From: Synergistales bacterium
GTDB taxonomy: Bacteria > Synergistota > Synergistia > Synergistales > Aminithiophilaceae
NCBI GenBank assembly: GCA_018433595.1
Contig: JAHDQY010000022.1
Location: 1-64,000 of the forward strand
DNA: 64,000 bases
Reading direction: 5' to 3'
Made by a program: the position numbers and the translations under genes. Below, in pieces: positions 26,900-34,652 of the stretch (position 1 is the first letter of the stretch; each line of letters begins with the position of its first letter). The notes beneath the pieces are model-generated. The model worked only from the letters and a program-made list of their open reading frames with translations, had not been told where the DNA came from and ran no database searches.

Positions 26900-28426
26900 A
26901 TGGTAGAATCGTCGGTAGAAAAGAAGGGTCGCAAACCTGCGTTTATCGAGGCCTTATTGGTTCTTGTCGCAGCGGCCGCCATGATCAGTTACGGTGTGCT
27001 CGTGCTCGGCGCCGATGCCCATATCCCCATCATATTCTCCACTGTTCTCGCGGCTCTCGTCGGTCGTTGGGTGCTCCAAATCCGCTGGAGCGAGATCGAG
27101 GACGGGATGATCACCGGCATCACCATGGCCCTTCAGGCCATCGTCATCCTCATGACCGTCGGTCTCATCGTCGGTTCCTGGATCCTCAGCGGGAGCGTCC
27201 CCAGCATGATCTACTACGGCCTGAAAATCCTCTCTCCCGGCTTCTTCCTTCTCGCCACGCTTCTCATCTGTTCCATCGTCGGCCTGGCGACGGGGACGTC
27301 TTGGGGCACGTCGGGCACCGTCGGCATCGCCCTCATGGGCGTCGGCGCCGGCCTGGGCATTCCCGCCCCTCTTACGGCCGGCATCATCATCTCCGGCGCC
27401 TACTTCGGCGACAAGATGTCGCCCCTGTCGGACACGACCAACCTGGCCCCCGCCGTGGCCGGTACGGATCTTTTCACCCACATCCGGGCCATGGTCTCCA
27501 CTACGAGCGTCACCTACGTCATTGTCTGCGCCCTGGCCATCTTCTTCGGCATGAAGTACGGCAGCGGCACCCTTGACGCCGCCCGGATCGACGCCATCCA
27601 GAAGCTCATGGCGGCCGAGTTTTCCATCAGCCCCCTCGGTTTCATCCCTCCCCTTCTCGTCATCGGCCTCGCTCTTGCCAAGATCCCGGCTCTTCCCGGC
27701 CTTGCGGCCGGCATCGGGGCGGCCGTGGCCATGTGCTTCGCCCAGGGCATCGGCTTGGGCGGCATCATCGGCGCTCTCCACTACGGCTACGAGGCGAGCC
27801 TCGCCTCCGATTTCGCCGGAGCCGAGATGCTCGAGGCCGTCTCCCAGCTCATGGCCGAGCACGGCATCGTCGGCGTCGCCCCCGAAATGGCCCAGGAAGT
27901 GGGCGGAATGCTAAACGAGCTGCTCACCCGCGGCGGGTTGGACTCGATGATGTGGACGATCTCCCTCATCTTCTGCGCCCTCTCCTTCGGCGGCATCATG
28001 GAGCGCTGCGGTTTCCTGGAAGTCCTGCTTCACACGATCCTCAAGGGCGTCCGCAGCGTCGGCGGCCTCGTAACGGCCGTCATCATCTCCTGCTTCGCCT
28101 CCAACCTCTTCCTCGGTGACCAGTACCTCGCCATCGTCATGCCGGGGCGGATGTTCAAGGACGCCTTCGACGAAAAGGGGCTCCACCCGAAGATGCTCTC
28201 CCGCTCTCTCGAGGATTGCGGCACCCTGACGTCGGTCCTCATCCCCTGGAACACCTGCGGAGCCTACAATGCCGGTGTCCTCGGCGTCGCCACCCTGGCC
28301 TACGCCCCCTTCGCCTTCATGAACTACCTCAACCCCATCGTGGCCATCGTCATGACCTATCTGGGCATCTCCGTCTTCTGGCAGGAGGGCAAGGACCCCA
28401 AGGCTCGCAAGGCCGAAGAGATCTAG
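26900..28426 (+). CDS. NhaC-family Na+/H+ antiporter (paralogue 2)
   Basis: A 508-residue membrane protein with about eleven hydrophobic segments. It shows the NhaC landmarks ATGTSWGTSGTVGIALMG, SGAYFGDKMSPLSDTTNLAPAV (acidic ion-binding loop), FCALSFGGIMERCG and LIPWNTCGAYNAGVLG. It is much closer to paralogue 3 at 29071 than to paralogue 1 at 6425. GGGGG-type site before the ATG; its own promoter and terminator make it a single-gene unit. It likely exchanges sodium for protons, possibly with an organic substrate. Confidence 0.92.
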   Translation: MVESSVEKKGRKPAFIEALLVLVAAAAMISYGVLVLGADAHIPIIFSTVLAALVGRWVLQIRWSEIEDGMITGITMALQAIVILMTVGLIVGSWILSGSVPSMIYYGLKILSPGFFLLATLLICSIVGLATGTSWGTSGTVGIALMGVGAGLGIPAPLTAGIIISGAYFGDKMSPLSDTTNLAPAVAGTDLFTHIRAMVSTTSVTYVIVCALAIFFGMKYGSGTLDAARIDAIQKLMAAEFSISPLGFIPPLLVIGLALAKIPALPGLAAGIGAAVAMCFAQGIGLGGIIGALHYGYEASLASDFAGAEMLEAVSQLMAEHGIVGVAPEMAQEVGGMLNELLTRGGLDSMMWTISLIFCALSFGGIMERCGFLEVLLHTILKGVRSVGGLVTAVIISCFASNLFLGDQYLAIVMPGRMFKDAFDEKGLHPKMLSRSLEDCGTLTSVLIPWNTCGAYNAGVLGVATLAYAPFAFMNYLNPIVAIVMTYLGISVFWQEGKDPKARKAEEI

Positions 28427-28458
28427 GCTTTCCTTCTCGGCAGACAACGTCTATCATC

Positions 28459-28491
28459 GGCGGGGAGGGGCGCCTGACGCCCCTCCCCGCC
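28459..28491 (+). terminator. Terminator after NhaC paralogue 2
   Basis: Perfect 14-bp stem GGCGGGGAGGGGCG/CGCCCCTCCCCGCC; T-run weak (CTGTTTG). Confidence 0.7.
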
Positions 28492-28527
28492 GCGCTGTTT
28501 GCGAGAATCGGTGAAGGAGGCTCTTTC

Positions 28528-28935
28528 ATGAACGAACGCATCCCCTCCAGATCAGGAACGCCCTTTCCCAGGTGGATGTCCTGGGTCGCCCTGGCTGTGG
28601 GGTTCTTCCTCATGGCCGACGCCCTGAGGCTTTTCTCCTTCCACAAGCTCCTCGTCGGCGTCTGCTGCGTCTACGTTTCGGGCTACAGGAAACGCATGTA
28701 TCTTGCCGATGAGGGCGTCGTCAGGGAGACGGGCGGCTGGTTCGGCAAGCGGAGGGAGATGATCCCCTGGAGGGAGGTTACCTTCGTGACCCTCGCCCGT
28801 CGGGGGCGTCAGATGATGGGCTTTTTCGAGAGGGGCGATACGGGCTGGAAGCTCCTTTTCGACCTGGAGCAGCAGGGTCCCCTTGAAGCTCTCCTGAAGG
28901 AGAAGTGCCCGGAAATCCGAGTCGACGTTCTCTAG
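28528..28935 (+). CDS. Small membrane-associated protein of unknown function
   Basis: A 135-residue protein with one or two hydrophobic segments near the N-terminus (WMSWVALAVGFFLMADALRL and the following LLVGVCCVYV) and a soluble C-terminal part rich in beta pattern (EMIPWREVTFVTLARR). The latter resembles a short bacterial PH-like domain, but this is weak. A strong GAAGGAGG lies before the ATG at 28528. Its GC and codon use match the core genome, unlike the next three genes. Confidence 0.65.
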   Translation: MNERIPSRSGTPFPRWMSWVALAVGFFLMADALRLFSFHKLLVGVCCVYVSGYRKRMYLADEGVVRETGGWFGKRREMIPWREVTFVTLARRGRQMMGFFERGDTGWKLLFDLEQQGPLEALLKEKCPEIRVDVL

Positions 28936-28966
28936 CGCTCCGGAAGGGATCGACGCAAGCGGCCGG

Positions 28967-28986
28967 ATGTCGGGTATACCCGACAT
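28967..28986. promoter_or_regulatory. 20-bp perfect palindrome, likely operator
   Basis: ATGTCGGGTATACCCGACAT, a 20-base perfect palindrome with a GTATAC centre. It lies just upstream of a TTGACA at 29005-29010 and of the NhaC paralogue 3 gene, at the left edge of the compositionally different block. Confidence 0.6.
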
Positions 28987-29070
28987 GATTTCCAAATCGC
29001 CGCGTTGACATGACCTCCTCCTTACATGCGATTCTACATTCACAAAACACCATCGAGGAGGGGTTCGATC

Positions 29071-30507
29071 ATGTCAAAGGAACGCATCAGGAAAAAGCCG
29101 ACCCTTTTGATTTCGCTGATATGCGTCATTTTCACCGTCGTCATGCTGACGCTGTCGGTCTCGGTCTTTCATGTGGATGTCCAGGTACCGCTGATTCTAG
29201 GCACTTGCTTTACGGCGATTGTAGCCATCGGCGTGCTGGGCTTCAGCTGGGCCGAGCTGGAAACGGGCGCGATTGAAGCGGTTAAAAGCGTCATGCAGGC
29301 GATTCTGCTGCTTATCGTCATCGGCGCAACCATCGGCACATGGATCTCAGGCGGCATTGTCCCGTCACTTGTCTATTACGGATTGCATCTGCTGACGCCG
29401 GGCCTGTTCCTGATTGTTTCCATGGTGCTGTGCAGTGTCGTTTCCATTGCCGCCGGCGGGTCCTGGGCTACCGTCGGAACGATAGGCATCGCGTTGATCG
29501 GCATCGCCCATGGCCTCAATATCCCTGCAGGGCTTGCCGGAGGAGCCATCCTGTCGGGAGCGTATTTCGGCGACAAGATGTCACCGCTGTCCGATACCAC
29601 CAACCTGGCTGCCGCTGTCGCGGGATCCAACCTGCTGGATCACATTCAAAACATGATGTACACCACTGTCCCGGCATATTTGATCTCTGTAGTTCTTTTT
29701 GGTGTGATCGGCATGCGGTTTGCCAGCCAGCCCATGGATCACGCGCAGATCAACGGCATCCTGGCAGCGTTGGATAGCTCCTACGCGCTGTCCCCGTTGC
29801 TCCTCCTGGTTCCGGTTGTCGTCATCGCAATTGTCGCCATGAAGGTGCCTGCCATTCCCGGCCTGTTTGCCGGTACAGTGCTGGGACTCCTGTGCTCCAT
29901 CGTTGTCCAGCATCAGGACTTCGGCAGCGTGCTCAACACCATCATGTACGGCGTCGTCTCCGATACAGGCCATGAGATGGTGGATGGTCTGCTCACCAGC
30001 GGCGGTTTTATGAACATGATGTGGGTCATTTCACTGATCATCTGCGCCCTATCCTTCGGCGGCATACTGGAAACCTCAGGCATGATGGAAGTCATTGCGC
30101 AGTCGCTGCTGAAGTTCGCCCGTAAAACCGGGTCTTTAGTGCTTGTCACCGCTGTCACCGGTATTTTCTGTAACGTTCTGCTGGGTGACCACTGCCTTGC
30201 CATTGCAATTCCCGGCCGCATGTACAAGGATGAGTACCGCGCCCGCGGTCTTGCTCCGCGATGCCTGTCGAGGATCCTGGAAGATGCTGGAACCGTCACG
30301 TCACCCCTGATTCCGTGGAATACCTGCGGAGCGACCATGGCGGGATTCTTGGGGATATCCACTCTCACTTATGCCCCGTTTGCCTTCTTCTGCATCCTGT
30401 GTCCTGTCCTGACGGTGATCTCCGGATTTACCGGTTTTGGAATGTTGAAACTGGAAAATGATCCTTCTGCACCGGAATATATCGGATCTAAGATTAAGTC
30501 TGCTTAG
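29071..30507 (+). CDS. NhaC-family antiporter/transporter (paralogue 3)
   Basis: A 478-residue membrane protein, homologous along its length to paralogue 2 (SGAYFGDKMSPLSDTTNLAAAV, ICALSFGGILETSG, LIPWNTCGATMAGFLG). Codon use and GC are visibly different from the flanks: far fewer codons end in C or G and runs such as GGCATTGTCCCG are common. The start at 29071 has GAGGAGG upstream; an earlier ATG is not supported. It is followed by acetamidase and a histidinol-dehydrogenase paralogue, so it probably imports or exports a small organic substrate of that pathway coupled to sodium or protons. Confidence 0.88.
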   Translation: MSKERIRKKPTLLISLICVIFTVVMLTLSVSVFHVDVQVPLILGTCFTAIVAIGVLGFSWAELETGAIEAVKSVMQAILLLIVIGATIGTWISGGIVPSLVYYGLHLLTPGLFLIVSMVLCSVVSIAAGGSWATVGTIGIALIGIAHGLNIPAGLAGGAILSGAYFGDKMSPLSDTTNLAAAVAGSNLLDHIQNMMYTTVPAYLISVVLFGVIGMRFASQPMDHAQINGILAALDSSYALSPLLLLVPVVVIAIVAMKVPAIPGLFAGTVLGLLCSIVVQHQDFGSVLNTIMYGVVSDTGHEMVDGLLTSGGFMNMMWVISLIICALSFGGILETSGMMEVIAQSLLKFARKTGSLVLVTAVTGIFCNVLLGDHCLAIAIPGRMYKDEYRARGLAPRCLSRILEDAGTVTSPLIPWNTCGATMAGFLGISTLTYAPFAFFCILCPVLTVISGFTGFGMLKLENDPSAPEYIGSKIKSA

Positions 30508-30539
30508 AAGTGGCGGAAGAGAAAGGAGCACACGACACC

Positions 30540-31439
30540 ATGACATACATCGACAACTCGTGTGTTGTGTATCGTATGGGCCGGGAGGCTCAGCCGGTAC
30601 AGACCGTTTCATCCGGCGAGACGGTCCGCATTCAGACCTATGACTGCTTTCGGAACCAGTTGATGCCGAGTGCCGCCACCATGGAGCAGGTCGACTTTGA
30701 CCTGCTGAACCCGGCCACCGGCCCCATTGCTGTTGAAGGCGCCAATCCGGGTGATACCTTGAAAATCGAGATATTGAAGATTGAGCTGGATGCCACCGGA
30801 TGCACCGAAATTGACCAGACTTTCGGCGTCTTGCGGGATAGGGTCAGGCAACCGGTTATTCGGCGCATCTCCGTATCCGATGATCAGATCCACTACAGCC
30901 GGCGCCTGACGTTGCGGATGAAGCCCATGATCGGAGTGATCGGCGTCGCGCCGGCCGGCGACTCCGTCCCGACCGATACTCCCGGCAACCATGGCGGCAA
31001 CATGGACTGCACGCTTATTGCCCAAGGGGCAACCCTTTATTTACCGGTATTCGTTCCAGGTGCGCTTTTGGCGGTGGGCGATCTTCATGCCTGCATGGGA
31101 GATGGCGAAATCGCCGGATGCGGTCTTGAAATATCAGGTCATGTGGAGTTGCGCCTCACGGTATTGCCGGCCGCTTCCCATGCTTTTCCTGTGGTTGTGG
31201 ACGGACAGTCCATCGCGGTGATCGCCTCCGAGCCTTCGGTGGAAATGGCTTGGAAAACAGCTTCCCGCTACATGTACGAGGTTTTGACTAAGGATACCGA
31301 CATGTCTTCCGATGACGCCATTATGCTGCAGTCTCTGGCGGCGGATTTGGCCATATGCCAGACGATCAATCCGCAGGCGACGGTTCGTATGACATTCCCG
31401 CTGGACTATGCCTCGGCATATGGATATCAGGTTCTCTGA
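30540..31439 (+). CDS. Acetamidase/formamidase family protein
   Basis: A 299-residue amidase of the FmdA/AmdA family, which hydrolyses formamide, acetamide or related short amides to acid plus ammonia. Family blocks are present: GPIAVEGANPGDTLKIEI, the HGGNMD motif, and GDLHACMGDGEIAGCGLE with metal-binding His and Glu. The ATG at 30540 has AAAGGAG eleven bases upstream; an in-frame GTG at 30510 is the alternative. It follows NhaC paralogue 3 with 32 bases between them and shares its foreign codon use. Confidence 0.9.
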   Translation: MTYIDNSCVVYRMGREAQPVQTVSSGETVRIQTYDCFRNQLMPSAATMEQVDFDLLNPATGPIAVEGANPGDTLKIEILKIELDATGCTEIDQTFGVLRDRVRQPVIRRISVSDDQIHYSRRLTLRMKPMIGVIGVAPAGDSVPTDTPGNHGGNMDCTLIAQGATLYLPVFVPGALLAVGDLHACMGDGEIAGCGLEISGHVELRLTVLPAASHAFPVVVDGQSIAVIASEPSVEMAWKTASRYMYEVLTKDTDMSSDDAIMLQSLAADLAICQTINPQATVRMTFPLDYASAYGYQVL

Positions 31440-31764
31440 CCCAGTCACATCCTGTCCGATGGGCAATGGGGACGTTGCCTGAAAACAGAGTCAGCGGGAC
31501 AATGGAACTGCCGTTCTTCGCGGGATAGCGGGCCCTGCGGTGAGCTGCCTGGAGTTGCTTCCGAGAGGACTCCCTTCGCAAGAAGGGGCGTCCTCTCTTG
31601 CTCCTTGTCGTCTTCCCGGAGGGCGGATTCATGACCACAGACAACATCCATGATGTCGATGTCCCGTCGGGGGTTGACATCATGTCGTATGTTGTCTTGA
31701 CATGCTACAGTATAGATGTCGTTGATTGATAAAAATGTTATTGAATTGGGGTGTCGTGGCGACA
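31440..31764 (+). promoter_or_regulatory. Intergenic with a long inverted repeat (31640-31696)
   Basis: No gene is supported. An 18-base arm GACAACATCCATGATGTC at 31640-31657 and an arm at 31676-31696 beginning GACATCATG and ending ATGTTGTC are inverted copies (GACAACAT...ATGATGTC). A TATAGAT lies at about 31710. The repeat is a plausible operator for the downstream gene, possibly for the MerR-type regulator at 33152. Confidence 0.5.
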
Positions 31765-33036
31765 ATGAAATACATCAAAAAAGCTGAACCGGTGGACTCC
31801 CGTCATGTGGATGATGTCCAGGAAGAGGTTGCCGATATCATCCGGCGCGTCCGGGAAAAAGGCCAGAAAGCCCTGATCGAATACAACACCATGTTTGACG
31901 GTAACACCCGGACGGATCTGCGAATATCGGAACAGGAGGTAAAACGCGCCTACGAGCTGACCGATAGGCAGCTCATCGAGGATCTGCGCTTTTCCATCGG
32001 TAAGGTTAATGCTTTCGCCAGACGCCAGAAAGAGACGCTGCTGGGCTTTGACGCGTATGAGCCCACTCCCGGAGTCTCTATCGGACAGCGGATCATCCCC
32101 GTCCGATCTTGCTGTGGCTATGCTCCCGGCGGTGGGTACCCGCTTTATTCGTCTGCCCTTATGCTGACGGCTACGGCTAAGGTTGCCGGTGTGGAGCGCA
32201 TTGCCATGTGCGCACCGACCATTAAGGGCACCAACAACATTCACCCCTCCATGTTGGTGGCGATGGACATTGCAGGGGCCACCGAAATTTATGCCATCAG
32301 CGGTGCTCATGCGATTGCGGCTTTTGCCTTCGGCACGGAGCAGATCCGCCCTGTGGATATGATCGTCGGAGCTGGCAACCAGTATGTGACCGAAGCCAAG
32401 CGGCAGTGCTACGGCAAAGTCGGCATCGATTTTTTGGCGGGACCCAGCGAGATTTTAATTATAGCGGATGAGGCAGCCAATGTGGATTTTATCGTCGCCG
32501 ACCTCTTGTCTGAGTCGGAGCATGACGCACTGGCTGTCGCACGCCTGGTCACGACCAGCGAAACGTTGGCGAATCAGGTGGTCGACCGGATTCAGCAGGT
32601 GCTTCTCCGAAGCGGAAGCGGAGAGGCCGCCCGCCTTTCTTGGGAGAATAACGGAGAAATCCTGGTTGCGGAGTCGGTTGAAGAGGCTTGCGCCATTGCT
32701 AACGACTACGCCCCGGAGCACCTGGTGCTCCGCCTGTCCCATCACGAGGAAAAGGCCGTCTCCATCCTGCGCAACTTCGGTTCCTTGCTCATCGGCGAGC
32801 ACTCCGCCGTTGTTTTCAGCGACTATGTGGCGGGAGCAAACCATATCCTACCGACCGGCGGTGCGGCTCACTATGCCGGTGGCGTGTGGATCGGTACCTT
32901 CTGCCGGGTGTGCACGGTGCAGCGGATTTCTCGGATCGGTGCCGCCTTGATCGCCGGTACGGCAGCTCGCCTCGCCGACGGAGAGGGGTTGGCCTCCCAT
33001 GTGCGTGCGGCGTTACTCCGCACCTCAAACCCCTGA
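31765..33036 (+). CDS. Histidinol dehydrogenase-family protein, probably catabolic
   Basis: A 423-residue zinc-dependent NAD dehydrogenase of the HisD family, which oxidises a primary alcohol to a carboxylate in two steps. Visible motifs: GYAPGGGYPLYSSALM, GAGNQYVTEAKR, GPSEILIIADE, SESEHDA, APEHLVLR (Glu-His), SDYVAGANHILPTGG, and the C-terminal GEGLASHVRAAL with a zinc-ligand His. The position normally held by the zinc-ligand Gln (SQAEH in biosynthetic HisD) reads Glu (SESEH). No other his gene is nearby; neighbours are a transporter, an amidase and a regulator, so an alcohol-catabolism role like that of sulfopropanediol dehydrogenase is more likely than histidine synthesis. The start is chosen at the ATG before KYIKKAEPVD. 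Confidence 0.88.
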   Translation: MKYIKKAEPVDSRHVDDVQEEVADIIRRVREKGQKALIEYNTMFDGNTRTDLRISEQEVKRAYELTDRQLIEDLRFSIGKVNAFARRQKETLLGFDAYEPTPGVSIGQRIIPVRSCCGYAPGGGYPLYSSALMLTATAKVAGVERIAMCAPTIKGTNNIHPSMLVAMDIAGATEIYAISGAHAIAAFAFGTEQIRPVDMIVGAGNQYVTEAKRQCYGKVGIDFLAGPSEILIIADEAANVDFIVADLLSESEHDALAVARLVTTSETLANQVVDRIQQVLLRSGSGEAARLSWENNGEILVAESVEEACAIANDYAPEHLVLRLSHHEEKAVSILRNFGSLLIGEHSAVVFSDYVAGANHILPTGGAAHYAGGVWIGTFCRVCTVQRISRIGAALIAGTAARLADGEGLASHVRAALLRTSNP

Positions 33037-33151
33037 TGGAGGTTCCTTGGTGCTGTCAACGATTTCCGCTGTGCGAAAAATGACGCATCTGGGTCCGTTT
33101 CTCGCGTCGTCTTGCGCTTGGCCAGGGTCATTTGCTGTTGCTCTGTGACAC

Positions 33152-34321
33152 TTACTGTTTTCCCGCCATGTATAGAAAGATGGAATGCTCGCAATCCATT
33201 TCAGCGGGTATGTTCGAATTGCAGTTAATGACATCAGACTTTGCCAGTTCTTTTATGCCGATCTCGCGCAAGGACTGTCGGCATTTGTGAATTGAAAACC
33301 CATGAGGGTTTTCGCCGCTGACAGGGATATAATAGCAGCCGATCTGCTTCCCGCCGTCACCCAGCAGATTCTGCGTGTTGACGGGAGGGAGACCTGCCGC
33401 CTGTCGGAAGTTGGAAGAGAAATAGTCAATGCTGATATCGATGCTGTGGGGCTTGATGGGATAATCGCCGCTGCGATCTGCCAGGTACAGGATATCCAGA
33501 TCCAGCTTCATATATTCGATGCGCTGTTTGTACATCCGCAGCACCTGCGGGAATCTGTCGGTGATGATGTAAAGAGCCCTTTTCCCCAGCTTCCGGAAGT
33601 GAGTGTACAGGAAGAAGAATTCATTGGCATCTGTTTCCAGGATCACCGAGCTTTCCCCGCTGTTGTTCTGCAGGTTTTGCAGCACGAACAGATACGATTT
33701 CTGCATCAGCGTCAGGATAGGGGATGGAATGTCGTGATATTTTTCCCGTTCCACATCCGGCGTGCCGAAACCGCCGATGTAGGGGCTTGATACGATGCCA
33801 TTGTCGATGTGCAACGCATATTGGCATCGGCTGCAATAGAGCTTCCCGTTATAGATGTACCGGCTGTTCATCTGCACATCCTTCGCAGTGAGCGATTCCT
33901 TGCATTCCGGGCAGCACAGGTATTCCATGGCCCGCAGCGGCACACCAATGAGCGACTGGCTGGAATCGATTTGTTGCTCGACGGATTCCAGCTCCACATT
34001 GATCCGATCCAGATAGTTGCGGTAGAGTTGGATTTGAGCGCGATGTTCTTCTGTTTTCTTCTGCAGCGCATTGATATATTCACCCATAATATCCGGTTCC
34101 ACCCAGTTGGATGTCCGGTGTAGAGAAATGAGTGTCTGAATCTCTTTCAGGGTAAATCCCATGCCCTTCAGCCGGATAATCAGGTGCAAATCCTCCACAG
34201 CCTGCGGGTCAAAGTCGAACAGCTTGCCGTTCCGCTCCGGTACCAGCAGCCCCAGGCTGATGTAGTGGCGGATCGCATGTATCGAGACGTTCAGTTTTCT
34301 TGACAGGTCCCCGATTTTCAT
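33152..34321 (-). CDS. MerR-family regulator fused to a zinc ribbon and a methyltransferase-like domain
   Basis: A 389-residue protein. Residues 1-70 are a MerR winged helix (MKIGDLSRKLNVSIHAIRHY, LGLLVPERNGK), residues about 75-125 the antiparallel coiled coil of MerR dimers. Then comes a four-cysteine ribbon resembling Trm112/UPF0434 (CCPECKESL ... YCSRCQYAL), and a roughly 180-residue C-terminal region resembling a class I methyltransferase fold (SVILETDANEFFFLYTHF, ALYIITDRFPQVLRMY, DILYLADRSGDYPI), without a clear GxGxG. MerR proteins twist elongated promoters in response to a ligand. Its codons share the composition of the island genes. It is the obvious candidate regulator of the NhaC-amidase-dehydrogenase genes. 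GGAGG is upstream of the ATG. Confidence 0.82.
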   Translation of the reverse strand: MKIGDLSRKLNVSIHAIRHYISLGLLVPERNGKLFDFDPQAVEDLHLIIRLKGMGFTLKEIQTLISLHRTSNWVEPDIMGEYINALQKKTEEHRAQIQLYRNYLDRINVELESVEQQIDSSQSLIGVPLRAMEYLCCPECKESLTAKDVQMNSRYIYNGKLYCSRCQYALHIDNGIVSSPYIGGFGTPDVEREKYHDIPSPILTLMQKSYLFVLQNLQNNSGESSVILETDANEFFFLYTHFRKLGKRALYIITDRFPQVLRMYKQRIEYMKLDLDILYLADRSGDYPIKPHSIDISIDYFSSNFRQAAGLPPVNTQNLLGDGGKQIGCYYIPVSGENPHGFSIHKCRQSLREIGIKELAKSDVINCNSNIPAEMDCEHSIFLYMAGKQ

Positions 34322-34652
34322 GATGGCCTCCATGTTCGCCCCGGCTGCGTTTGGCACTTCATCACCACTATAGCACCGTGGAGGACCGCGCAAAGCTCCC
34401 CCGGAATCAAGCCGCTTCGGGCGCTTGCCGCCCCAGATATTCCTCTGTCCCTTGGGCGGGCGGCAGCCGTCCTGCCCCCGATAACGGCGCTGGCACAGGC
34501 GATCGGAAGGCATCGCCAGGGCATCTTGAACGATGTCAGGACATCAGAACATCAGGTCAAGGGATGGCCGCGACGGCATCCTGGAGGGGCTTTCGTGACC
34601 TCTGGCTTTCTGCCACGTGGCGCCGCCGCTTTTTGAAGGAGGTGTTCTTCCG
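34322..34652. other. Divergent intergenic region
   Basis: 331 bases between the MerR gene and the amidohydrolase gene. On the minus strand a TATAGT at about 34370-34375 could be the -10 for the MerR gene. A short inverted repeat GATGTCAGGACATC at about 34535-34548 is followed by AGAACATCAGG. No gene is supported. Confidence 0.4.
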
